A DNA stretch of 64,000 bases from Streptomyces sp. SCSIO 30461. Lineage in GTDB: Bacteria; Actinomycetota; Actinomycetes; Streptomycetales; Streptomycetaceae. The DNA is taken from assembly GCF_037023745.1 (NCBI RefSeq), contig NZ_CP146101.1, forward strand, positions 6,650,001-6,714,000. Reading direction: 5' to 3'. The translations under genes and the position numbers were made by a program. This document shows, piece by piece, positions 36,169 to 46,300 of the stretch (its first letter is position 1; each line of letters opens with the position of its first letter). Under the pieces are notes generated by a model. That model worked only from the letters and a program-made list of their open reading frames with translations, had not been told where the DNA came from and did no database searches.

Positions 36169-39100
36169 CCTCCCAGCTTGATGTTCTTCGCCTCGGGGAG
36201 CTGAGGAACAGGGTTCCCCTTTTTCTGCGCCAGACGAGCAAAGATGGTGTCGGAATCCGACATCTTGAAATCCCCTGGCCTGCCGCCAGGAATGAGTGAA
36301 GATTTCGGCACGTCAAACTCGGCGTACACAGATCCCGGACGTGCAGATATATACGCATCTCGACTTGCCGGGTACACGACGTAGGTGAATCCACCTCCAC
36401 CGCGTTGAACCATTCCGGTCTCCATCATCGCCTGATGCTCTGCCCCAGACATCCAACGGCCAACAGTGACCATCCCGTCATCAGGGGTGTGGCCTCCGCT
36501 GTTGTGAACGAGCACCGGTGTCTGACCAGCGAGTACATAGTACGTGTGGAGGTCGTCCACGGTGAGGTTGTACGTGCGTGCGTGCTTGGTGTATGGGCGG
36601 TTGTTCGTCACGGTGACGGTGGTTCCATCGTCCGTGAGGAGTGTCGCACCGGCTCGGAGTCGGCCTGCTTCGACCCACCGCTTCTCGGATGGGGACCAGA
36701 AGGGGTGCTCGTGTGTGGCGGTGAGCTTCTGGGCTCCGTCAGCGGTCGTGATCGTCAGTTCGTTGAAGTGCTTGTCGTCTTCGGTGCGAATCAGTCGTGA
36801 GACCTTGCGGCTGCCGGATTCTCCTGTCTCGGGGTCCGTCGCCATGACTTCATCCCCGACCTCGATGTCCTCGATGTCCTTCGTGGAGCCGTCTGCCATG
36901 AGGACGTCAGTGCCGGCGAGGAAGCACTTCGCGCAGCCACTGAGGAGTCTTTGCAGCGCCGATGTGTCGCTGGCTGCAGCTGTTGTGCCGGCAGCGGCTC
37001 CCTTGACGGATTTCCCGAGCCCTCCGGCCACCAGTCGGCCCCATCCCCAAGAGAGCAGGGTGATGGTGTGGGTTACCAGGGCCTCTGTGCAGTCGCCCTT
37101 GCCGCTGAGGCAGTTGATGGTTGCCTTTACGCCCCAGGGGTCATTTCCGGCCTCGTCGAGCATGCCGGCGTCGGCGGCGGAATCACAGAACGCGACCGTG
37201 TTTTGGGCAAATCGCTGGCCACCGGAGCATTTGTTCTTCACCCATTTGTGGGCCAGCTCTTCATACGTGTCCCCTGGCCACGCATACGGCATGGCTCGCA
37301 TCGTCTCCTCCGTCGGCAGTTCGATGCCGTGGATGACGGGCTGTGCGGTATCGGAAGTCGGCCCACTGGCGCCTCCTCCGCCCCCCTTACCGGGAGTGCT
37401 GCCGCCGCCTCCGCCCTGCGGCTTGCCGCAGTTGGGGTCGGAGTTGCAGGGGTCATTCTCCGGCTTGTAATCGCCATAGGTTCCGTTGGTACCGGCGCAG
37501 TAGTGCGGGTAGCAGCTCTCGAGCCCAGTCGGGTCGCTGGCCGTGGTGGGGTTCTGGTTGGCGTAGCTGTAGCCGTTGAGGGAACCAGGCTGGTCGAGGC
37601 TGAGCAGCGGATCGACGCTGATGAACTGGCCGATGGAGGGGTCGTACTCGCGGGCGCCGATGTGGGTGAGCCCGGTGGCTTTGTCGTCGGTCTTGCCGAG
37701 GAAGCCCTTGTCGTCGGGCCAGGTCGTGCCGGTTGGCTTGCCGCGCTCGGCGCCGAAGGGGCTCATGTAGCGCTTGCTGAACGTCTGGGCGCTGTCGGTG
37801 GAGATGGCCAGGCTCTGGGTGCCGTGGTGGTCACCGGTGAGATAGGTGAGCTTGTTGGTGCCGCTTTCGTTGGAGCGGAGGGCGACGGTCAGGCCCTCCG
37901 AGGCGTAGTAGCGCTGCGCCCAGGTGGTTCCGTTGGCTCGGAGGTGGAGCTCGGTGGCCCCGGCGTAGAGGATCCGCTCCCCTCCCGCCGTGCTCCGGAT
38001 GAGGAGTTCACCGTCGGCGTCGTAAACGTAGTCGGTGCTCTTGCCGGATTCGGTGAGCTTGGTGAGCTGCGCTTCTTCGGACCAGGTGAGGTCCTGAGTA
38101 CCTGCTTTTCCGGGGCGTTTGGTGGTGTTGCCCGTGGTGTCGTAGCTGTAGCTGCGTTCGGGCGTGGTGCAGTTGGCGTTCGTGCTGGTGCCGGTGAGGG
38201 TGTGGGGCTGGTTGCCCTTGTAGCAGTAGGTGGTCTTGGTGTCGCCGCTGGTCTTGTGGACCGTTTCTGCGGTGCGCTGGCCGGCCTGGTTATAGGTGTA
38301 GCTCGTCCAGTAGGGGGCCGGTCCGGACAGGCTGGACGCGTTGCGGGTGTCGGCGCACTTGTGGGAGGTGGGGGTCCAGGCTTCGGTCAGGCGGCGGTAG
38401 CCGTCGTAGGTGAAGCACTGGGTCTCGGCCGCTGACGTGCCGCCGAGGGTGGTGGGGTCGGCGATCGAGGTGACGTTTCCGGCTTGGTCGAAGGTGTAGT
38501 TGAGGTCCTGCAGCATGTACGGGTGGGTCTGGTCCGTGACATGGCTGCGGGTCAGGCGTCCGGTGCCCTCTTCGTAGGTGTTGGTGACATATGTCTTCTT
38601 GTGTGCCTCGGTGTTGGCCGTACCAAGGGTGAGTTGCTGGGCTTGGCCGAGGGCCGAATAGTCCACGTCCAGCAGGTATCCGGTGCTGCCGCCGATGGAG
38701 GTGACGTAGCCGAGAGTGTCGTATCCGTACCCGACGATCTCCGATTCCAGGCCGCCCATGGCCGGCTCTTTGCTGTTCTGCAGGGTGCCGTCGATGTTGA
38801 AGTAGCTGCTGTATTCCAGTGAGGCAGGGGCCCCGGCTTTGACGAGCGGATCGCCTGCGGGCAGGGTCACCTTGGCCGCGGTCGGCCGAGACAGGCTGTC
38901 GTACGCCGTGACTGCCTTGGTGTATGCCAGGCCGGCCTTGCCTCCGACGTAGCGGGTGGAGGAACTGGGCTGGCCCTTGAGGACGGTGTCGTAGGTGCGG
39001 GCGGTGAGCTGGTTGGCTTCGGTCTTCGAGCCGGACCAAGTGCCGGTGGGTCGACCGAGTTCGTCGTAGTCGGCCAGAACGGATCTGCCACGTGAGTCGG

Positions 39101-42100
39101 TGGACTTCACCGCTTGGTCGAGGAGGTTGAAGACGGTGGTCGTCTTGCCCTTGTCCGGGTCTTCCGAACTGATCGGACGACCGAACAGGTCGAAGCCGTA
39201 GCTCCACTTGGCGCCGTCCGGGCCTATGACGGACGTCTGCTTGCCGTCCAGCGCATAGGCGTACTTCGTGGACGTGTACGAGGCGCCCAGACCCGCGCCG
39301 AAGCCGGTGTCCGCCGGGTCGGGGCCCGCGTATTCGCGGGTCTCGACGGTCTGTCCGCGGGCGTCGGTGATGGTCCGGGCCGCGGAGCCGCCCTGGAGTG
39401 CGGTGGTCGCGGTGGAATCACCGGTGTAGCTGGTGGTCGTCGACCACTTCTTGACACCGAACACATGGAGAGTGTTCGTGACCGGGCGTCCCGCGCCGTC
39501 GAAAGCGATCGCGTTCTGGGTGGGCGCCTCACCGTACTCGGCTCGTGTATAGGTGCCGTTCGGTGTGGAGGTCGTGTCGAAGATGCCGGCGTACGTTTCG
39601 TAGGCGAGGCCGCGGGAGTCGTACCGCGTGTCCGTCAGCAGTCGGCCGCCCTGCGGGGTCGGCGACTGGGTCTGCAGGGGCCGAAGCAGGGAGTCGACGA
39701 TCGCGTAGCTGGTGTTGTAGGTGGTCCCGTCTTTCTTCAGCGTCGCTGTCGACACCCAGGACTGCTTGGTGTTGCTGAGGTGGTAGGCGAACTTACTGTT
39801 GGGATTGTCGGTGCCGCGGATCCGGTTGGGCAGCCACACGTCGGTCAGTCGGCCGAGGGCGTCGTAGGCCAGCTCGGTCTTCTTCAGGTTCGCGTCGTAG
39901 ACACGCTCGTCCTGTCCGCGCCGGGCATCCAGGAAGCTGACCGTCTTGAACCCCTTGGGGTCGGTGACGATCGCCTTGGTCAGCGGCCCGGCCGTAGCCG
40001 GTGTGTAGGCGGTGCTGGTCACCTTGTCGGCGGCGTCTGTCACGGTCAGCGGGCGACCGAGGGCGTCATAGGTGCTGGACGACGTCTTCTGCCAGGTCAC
40101 CGCAGACGAGCCGTAGGATTGAGCTCGACCTGACCAGGTCGTCAGTCCCTTCGTTGGCTTCATCGCCGAGGACCAGGTGGTTGCCCCGTCGTACGCGACG
40201 GCGGAGTCGGAGAGGACATCGCCGCGCCGCGAGGAGTCCGCAGGCAGGTCGAGGGCGCTGTCGGCCGTACCGCAGGACCTGCCCACCACTCGTGTTCGGG
40301 AGGCAAGCGCGGTCAGCCCTGCCGTGTCGTTACGGGCATACCAGGTGACCTTGCAGACCTCGTCGCCGGACTTGGCGTCGTCCCCGCGGTCTTCGATCGT
40401 GGACGGCATTCCGTGGTCGTCGAAGGCCGTCGCCACCGTTTGGGCGCGCCAGCTCTTCGCGGCGGTCCGATAGGTGTACGTGGTGGTTGCCTTGGTGCGA
40501 ACGAACCGGGCGATGTGGTCTCCCGCGCCGGGTACATCGGTCTGGCGGGCGGTTTCCCTGGACCACGGCTCGTTGGCCACTGCGCTGATGGCGGTGGAGC
40601 CGTCATAGGTGACCTGCTGCCGCAGCTGGCCGGCGTACTGCTCACTGTCCTGGATGGCGGCAATGCCGAGATCGGGCGAGGACAGCGGCGACAGGCTCAC
40701 GCTGCGTGTGGACCCGTCCTTCTTCTTGTCGCCGTGCATCCCTTGCATGTAGAGGGAGATGCTCCTGGAGCGCGTGGTGTCCTTCGCTCCGCTGTACACC
40801 GTCACCTGGCGGTAGCCCCGCCAGGCGGACCAGGTCCGCTCGTCCTTCGGGGTGAACGGGTCGTCGCTGTGGTGCCAGGCAGCACCGCTGTACGCGTAGG
40901 AGTTCTCGACGGTGTCGTTCTGTCCGGCCGGGTCGGAGACGGTGACGGCGAGAACCCGGTACTTGTGGAACCAGTCGACCGAGGCGTTCTCGGCTCCGTT
41001 GATATGCCAGTACTGCGGGTAGCAGTTGCGGGTGTTGGTGTCCTCAGCAGCGCCCGTGACCTCGCTGCGCACGCATTCGGGGGCGGAGAGAGTGACTGTC
41101 GTGATCGCTCCGGTCTCGGAGGTGACCGTGGAGAGACGGGGCCTGGTAAGGGGCAGGATGTCGTCGGTGGCGTCCACCCGGTTGGGCCGCATCTGGTACG
41201 TGAACGAGATCGGGTTCAGCCCGATGGCGACGCTCGACGTCTTACCGGTCCGCTTGACGGTCTGGAGGGTCAGGACGTGGTCGCTGGTGTCCCCGATGTC
41301 GCCGCCGTCCAGGTACTTCTGGGTCAGAGCCCAGGAGTCGACCGGGTCGTAGGCGCTCGTGGTGGCGTTCCAGGAGAAGGTGTCGATGCTCGTGGTGCGC
41401 TTGCGGGAGAAGAACGACGGGCTGGATCCCAGGCACTCGTCATCGCCGCTGGAGCAGATCGCGTCGAAGGGGACGTCCGGCCAGTTGTCGGAGGTCTTCT
41501 CCGTCAATGACGAGCAGTCCGAGGCGGTACACCGCTCGGCGTGGCTGAAGGTGACCTTCGCGTCGGCGGCATCGGTGAACAAGGCGCCCTTGCGCAGACC
41601 GTACTTGATCTCCCGAAGGTAACCACCGCGGATATAGGAGGCGTCGGCGGTCTCGGAGTCGTTCTTCTTGTAGTGGTTCGTCTCCTTGGCGTACCAGTAG
41701 GTGGAGGCGTTGCCGTGGACGTCCTCGACGTAGTCGAGGTTCCAACGCCATGCCTGGGTCACGGACCGGTCGGCGAAGGCATCCCCCTTGGTGTATCCGG
41801 GCTCGCCCGAGTCGTCACCGAAGACGGGCACGGTCCAGGCAGAGTTGGTGCGCTGCGTGGTGGCGCCGTCGAGCTTGTCCAATCCGAAGACGTACTTGGT
41901 CCCGTTACCGGTGATGACGGTCCAGTACTCGCCGTTGTCGTCACCGTTGTCCGCGCCGGTCGAACGGACGACCTTGGAGGCGTCATCCCCTTCGAGCCGC
42001 CAGGCGCCCGTGCCCCCGTCCTTCACCAGACGAGAGGCCTTGCCGTTGAGAACCAGACGAGCGTTCTCGTACTTCCAGCAGAGGTCGAAGACATCAGCAT

Positions 42101-43187
42101 GACCGTCGTCGTCACAGGAGCCGTATGTACGCTCGATGTAGGACTCGGTCAGGGAGAAGCCCTCGCCGACCGAGCTTCCCTGGTTGTTCGTCGTTGCGGT
42201 CCGGCCGTCGATGCTTCCTGAGTCGTATGACAGAGACAGCGACGGCACGGGGCCTGCTGCGGCGGGGGGAAGCGTGAAGTCGTAGTTCCAGGTGAACGCA
42301 CCCGAACTTCCCCCAGCCTGCCAGGAGGAGGATTCCGACAACGGGGTCGCGGAGTAGTTGCCGCTGCCGGAGGAGGACACACCCGATCCGGACCCGGTGG
42401 CCGTGACGGCCAGCACCATCGCCCCTGCCGGGTCTGCCGCCAACTGTGCGGAAACGCCCCCTGTGTTGTCGGGCAGTGTCAGCCGAGCGGAGACGGACTG
42501 GTCGCCGACATCGTTCTTCGACTTCAGCGGGGTCTGCTTGCGGCAGGCGGGCTTCTGCGGCGTGGTCAGGACGCACGCGGGAAGCTGCACCAATCGCAGA
42601 CGCTGCGCCCAGCCGCCTCCGACCGCTGAAGCGAAGCTGGAATAGTCGACGGTGATGTCGGCCTCACCCGCAGCATCAGCGTCAGCGGTCAGCAGGACAC
42701 CGGTGACACCGGCCTTCTGCGCGGCCTTCTGGTCCAAGACCGTGATCCGGGCTTCGGACGGCAAAGGCGCTGCCGTCCTGGTCCGCTTGCCGGGTGCCGC
42801 CTTCACCGAGACCGCAACGCCACCCGGGTCGGCCTCGCCCGCCTTGCCGCCGGTGAGCCTGACAGTCGCCTCGCCCTTCCCGGGCCAGGTGCCCTTCTGC
42901 TCTGCCAGAGCGCGCCGGGCCTGTTCAGCGTTGGCCTTCCTGTCCTTGGCGACCCTCTCGCGGGCCTTCTTCGCCCCCAGCGAATCGATGGGCCTGACTT
43001 TGCTGACCCGCTGTTCGGGAAGTTCAGGACGGCCCAGACCGCCATTGCCGCCGTCCGCGGTCGGCGCAGCCGCCACCACGCCCAAAGGCGCCACCAGCGC
43101 CAAGGCCAGAGTGTGGATCAGTAGTCGTCTTCGACCTCGTCGCACACTGCCAGAACTTCTGCTTGTAGTGCCTATGCCAAACACCAT
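36153..43187 (-). CDS. Secreted Rhs-repeat polymorphic toxin with HINT and ADP-ribosyltransferase-like C-terminus
   Basis: From ATG 43187 the protein has 2,344 residues. A signal peptide (RRGRRRLLIHTLALALVAPL) leads to a long YD/Rhs repeat shell; the Rhs-associated core lies near 1845 (AREYDPSIGQFISVDPL). A HINT self-cleaving domain spans ~2088-2230, from CFLAGTDVLM through TATHEHPFW to YYVLAGQTPVLVHNS. The last ~114 residues are the toxin: VGRWMSGAEHQAMMETG, GGGFTYVVYPASRDAY and VYAEFDVPKSSL, which resemble TreTu-type ADP-ribosyltransferase toxins. The shell would encapsulate and release this domain into neighbours. The longer frame to 43292 is less likely because it starts ahead of the signal sequence. 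Confidence 0.88.
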   Translation of the reverse strand: MVFGIGTTSRSSGSVRRGRRRLLIHTLALALVAPLGVVAAAPTADGGNGGLGRPELPEQRVSKVRPIDSLGAKKARERVAKDRKANAEQARRALAEQKGTWPGKGEATVRLTGGKAGEADPGGVAVSVKAAPGKRTRTAAPLPSEARITVLDQKAAQKAGVTGVLLTADADAAGEADITVDYSSFASAVGGGWAQRLRLVQLPACVLTTPQKPACRKQTPLKSKNDVGDQSVSARLTLPDNTGGVSAQLAADPAGAMVLAVTATGSGSGVSSSGSGNYSATPLSESSSWQAGGSSGAFTWNYDFTLPPAAAGPVPSLSLSYDSGSIDGRTATTNNQGSSVGEGFSLTESYIERTYGSCDDDGHADVFDLCWKYENARLVLNGKASRLVKDGGTGAWRLEGDDASKVVRSTGADNGDDNGEYWTVITGNGTKYVFGLDKLDGATTQRTNSAWTVPVFGDDSGEPGYTKGDAFADRSVTQAWRWNLDYVEDVHGNASTYWYAKETNHYKKNDSETADASYIRGGYLREIKYGLRKGALFTDAADAKVTFSHAERCTASDCSSLTEKTSDNWPDVPFDAICSSGDDECLGSSPSFFSRKRTTSIDTFSWNATTSAYDPVDSWALTQKYLDGGDIGDTSDHVLTLQTVKRTGKTSSVAIGLNPISFTYQMRPNRVDATDDILPLTRPRLSTVTSETGAITTVTLSAPECVRSEVTGAAEDTNTRNCYPQYWHINGAENASVDWFHKYRVLAVTVSDPAGQNDTVENSYAYSGAAWHHSDDPFTPKDERTWSAWRGYRQVTVYSGAKDTTRSRSISLYMQGMHGDKKKDGSTRSVSLSPLSSPDLGIAAIQDSEQYAGQLRQQVTYDGSTAISAVANEPWSRETARQTDVPGAGDHIARFVRTKATTTYTYRTAAKSWRAQTVATAFDDHGMPSTIEDRGDDAKSGDEVCKVTWYARNDTAGLTALASRTRVVGRSCGTADSALDLPADSSRRGDVLSDSAVAYDGATTWSSAMKPTKGLTTWSGRAQSYGSSAVTWQKTSSSTYDALGRPLTVTDAADKVTSTAYTPATAGPLTKAIVTDPKGFKTVSFLDARRGQDERVYDANLKKTELAYDALGRLTDVWLPNRIRGTDNPNSKFAYHLSNTKQSWVSTATLKKDGTTYNTSYAIVDSLLRPLQTQSPTPQGGRLLTDTRYDSRGLAYETYAGIFDTTSTPNGTYTRAEYGEAPTQNAIAFDGAGRPVTNTLHVFGVKKWSTTTSYTGDSTATTALQGGSAARTITDARGQTVETREYAGPDPADTGFGAGLGASYTSTKYAYALDGKQTSVIGPDGAKWSYGFDLFGRPISSEDPDKGKTTTVFNLLDQAVKSTDSRGRSVLADYDELGRPTGTWSGSKTEANQLTARTYDTVLKGQPSSSTRYVGGKAGLAYTKAVTAYDSLSRPTAAKVTLPAGDPLVKAGAPASLEYSSYFNIDGTLQNSKEPAMGGLESEIVGYGYDTLGYVTSIGGSTGYLLDVDYSALGQAQQLTLGTANTEAHKKTYVTNTYEEGTGRLTRSHVTDQTHPYMLQDLNYTFDQAGNVTSIADPTTLGGTSAAETQCFTYDGYRRLTEAWTPTSHKCADTRNASSLSGPAPYWTSYTYNQAGQRTAETVHKTSGDTKTTYCYKGNQPHTLTGTSTNANCTTPERSYSYDTTGNTTKRPGKAGTQDLTWSEEAQLTKLTESGKSTDYVYDADGELLIRSTAGGERILYAGATELHLRANGTTWAQRYYASEGLTVALRSNESGTNKLTYLTGDHHGTQSLAISTDSAQTFSKRYMSPFGAERGKPTGTTWPDDKGFLGKTDDKATGLTHIGAREYDPSIGQFISVDPLLSLDQPGSLNGYSYANQNPTTASDPTGLESCYPHYCAGTNGTYGDYKPENDPCNSDPNCGKPQGGGGGSTPGKGGGGGASGPTSDTAQPVIHGIELPTEETMRAMPYAWPGDTYEELAHKWVKNKCSGGQRFAQNTVAFCDSAADAGMLDEAGNDPWGVKATINCLSGKGDCTEALVTHTITLLSWGWGRLVAGGLGKSVKGAAAGTTAAASDTSALQRLLSGCAKCFLAGTDVLMADGSTKDIEDIEVGDEVMATDPETGESGSRKVSRLIRTEDDKHFNELTITTADGAQKLTATHEHPFWSPSEKRWVEAGRLRAGATLLTDDGTTVTVTNNRPYTKHARTYNLTVDDLHTYYVLAGQTPVLVHNSGGHTPDDGMVTVGRWMSGAEHQAMMETGMVQRGGGGFTYVVYPASRDAYISARPGSVYAEFDVPKSSLIPGGRPGDFKMSDSDTIFARLAQKKGNPVPQLPEAKNIKLGGWGCP

Positions 43188-43260
43188 CGGTTGCGCCCCC
43201 ACCCGTCCAAAAATGCGAAGTCCACAAAAAGTCGTTGCTGCGGCCGGTCGCGGCCGCATT

Positions 43261-43292
43261 GTGGGGGCAGCAGCTTGAGCTGCTGCCCCCAC
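43261..43292 (-). terminator. Strong hairpin between the LamG and Rhs genes
   Basis: Arms of 15 bp (GTGGGGGCAGCAGCT and complement) with a two-base centre, nine bases past the LamG gene stop. It would limit read-through into the Rhs gene, implying separate or attenuated expression. Confidence 0.8.
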
Positions 43293-43300
43293 TCGATCGG

Positions 43301-46300
43301 TCAGTCGCCTACACGGGTCTCGATCTGCTTCTCACTGGCCATCGCACCCGCCCACAGACGTACTTCAGCGATCCGGGCAGGCAGGTAGTGCTTCCAGCCG
43401 CCCGAGGTGAAGCCCTTGCCGATGGCGAAGTCACCGGAGCCGGTCTTGGCCGTGAACACCTGGTCGCCGCCGTTCTGGTTGTAGCCCAGGTGGAGACTGA
43501 TCGTTTTGTTCAGCGAGTCATAGACGCCCGTAAGCCGCGCGGGGCTGTCGAGTGCGGCCACCTCGTCGGACACCACCGAGGAGAAGGTGCCGTCGGTGTT
43601 CAACCGCCCGAAGTGCCACTTTCCGACCGGTACGGTGCGTTCCTCGAACGTCTCCTCGTCCAGCACGGTGTCCTTGCCGGTCAGCTGATACCAGAGGCCC
43701 CAGGCCGATCCGTCCGCCGTGCGCTGGCCGAGGACCTGCCCGGTGTAGCCGACGTCCTTCTTCGCGAGCGCGGCCCCGTCCACGGCGGCGAGGGTGGTGA
43801 CGGTGAAGGATCCCGTGTCGTCCACGACCGGACCGGTTGCCGTGGCAGTGTCGTCCACGCCGTCCAGCACGATCTCGCCATCCTTGACGGCCGCCCCACC
43901 GGACAGGGTGAGTTTCCTGCCGTAGCCGGAGGTCGTGTCGGCGATCGTGGTGCCCGAGGCACCTGCCGCGGACCAGTCCGCGACCAGCTCCGCCCCCGCG
44001 AAGTCCTCCGATGTCAGGAGCTTCGCTTCGTCGGCTATCTCCGTGTCGCTCAGCTTCCGCTGCCAGGCGGCCACCTCGTCGATCGAACCGTTGAAGGCCG
44101 TGCTCCGGTTGCCCGCCCATAGGTGGCGGCCCAGGTGCAAAGGTCCGCTCGAGGGCCAGGAACCGGGCACGTCTCGGGTGCTTTGGAGCGCACCGTTGAC
44201 ATAGAAGCGGACTTCTTTGGCGGTCGGGTCGTAGCTGGCAGCGAGATGCGTCCAGGTGTTGACCACCGCTGGGGCTGTGGACTGAACAATGGAGTACGCC
44301 TTACTGGTCTCCTCGTCCGTGCCTTTCACCCCGAACGCCCACTTGCCTGTGGACTTCGCGTACCAGAGGAGGAATGAGCTGTAGTTCGCGCCGTCTTGGG
44401 AGAGGACGATCCCGTCTTGGGCGTTACTGCCCAGCCGGGCCCACGCGGAGACCGTGTAGGCGGACCGGGTCTCCAGCACGGGCCCACTCGTTGCGGCGTA
44501 GGCGCCGCTGCCGTCCAGCAGGAGTCCCCGGTCGGTCACCGGAGACTTCAAGGGGGCGCCGTTGGCGTCGTGTGTGAGCAGTCCGCGGCGTCCGCGGTTG
44601 TCGCGGACGGCACTGCCGCCGAGTGTGGCGTCGTGGCGACTCGCCCCGCCGGCCGTGGCCGAGTCGACGGCCGGGCCGCTGGCCTCGTCGAAGTGCCAGC
44701 GCCCGACCGGTCCCTCACCGGCGGCGACCAGGAAGTCGACGACTTCCTGGGCTCCCCAGCGGCCGACCTCATCCTTCGCTCGCACATACAGCCGATGCGT
44801 ACCGGAGCGGTCAGGGGTGATGGCGGCCTGCCATCCGATCACGAAACCCGAGGTGGGAGGAAGAACCGCGCACTCGGACGCCGGCAGATTGGAGTGGCAG
44901 GTCTTCTTGGCGTCGCTCCAAGCCGCGCTCTCGGTGAGCCGGTACTGGTAGGCGACGTTGGTGGTGTCGCCGTCGGCCGGCTTGAACGTGAACGTGCCCG
45001 GCTTGCCGGGACTACCCCCCGCGGCGCACGCGTTGGGCGTGCACTCGGTGTAGGGGCTGCCGACCGTGATCTTGGGAGCCTTCGGCGCGGTCGTATCGAC
45101 GGTGAAGTAGCACGGTGTGGTGTATCCGGTGTTGAGCCGGTTCGACCCGTCCTCGTAGTACGACATCGTCAGCGCCTTGAGCCGGTACTTGCTCCCCTCG
45201 AACAGGGTGGGCAGGCTCTTGGACTGCTTGACCAGGTTGCCGACGTAACCGGAGGTGGGACCGTCGACGTCGGTATGGGCCGTCACCCAGAACGATCCGT
45301 TCCACCGGTCCGTACGCCACCGGATCCGCAGGTTCGCCCCCACCGAACCACCCGAGGCGGTCTTCGGCTTGCCCGTCACCAGCGGAGTCGGGTCGGAGAC
45401 GACGGCCGGATCGTTCTCGTTCGTCGAGCACACCAGCCCCGAACCGGCGACCAGCCCAACCTCCACGGGAAGCGCCGGCAGCCCCACATAGTCCACCGCC
45501 AGCACCGCGTCGTTCTTGAACCGCTTCCACGCCGAGGTGTCCGACTCGTCGTGCGCACGGACCTCCAGGGTCAGCCGGGAGAACTTGCCCGCCGCGAAGC
45601 TCTTGACCGTCGGAGTGAGATTCTCATCCGACTCGTCCGGGTTGTCGTTGAACTCGATCGGCGCGTCAGGAGAGTCCGGATCACACTGCGAACCCCTCCC
45701 CGCCGACACATGCCGATCACCCATCAGGTCCAGCCTCCCGGGACGCGAGGACCAGGTGGTGGAGGAAGAGATGTTGTTCGTACGCACCAGATCGACCCAG
45801 CGCGGATCACACTGGAACGCCCACGGCTCGGTCACCCGGAACGTCGCGTCCAGCACGTTCTTGCCCTTGAGGCTCTCCGGCGAGAACTCGAAATACAGAC
45901 GCTGCACATAGCCCGGCCCGCAAGAGTAGACGCCCCACGTACCGCACTTGCCCACACCCTTGCCCAGACCGTCATCCCCGTTGGACCAGTTGTAGGACTC
46001 GTAGCCATCGCTGCGCAGCAGCGTCCGCTCCGACTCCCCCCACGTCACCGTCGGGTCGATGAACAGCGGGAAAGCCGACGCCGGAGTCTCGGCCAGCATG
46101 TCCGCATCGGGCACCACCGTCAAAGCTTCCTTGCCCAGCTCCACGTCCATCCGGACGACCTTGTCGCCCTGACCAGGCTCCAGCCCCTTGCCGGACTCGG
46201 CAACCTCCGCCTCATCCGCGGGCGCACCGGACCGCATCACGGAAGCGATCGAACCGCTCCCCGCACTATTCAGCAGGAGCGGCGACTTCCGCTGCGCGAT

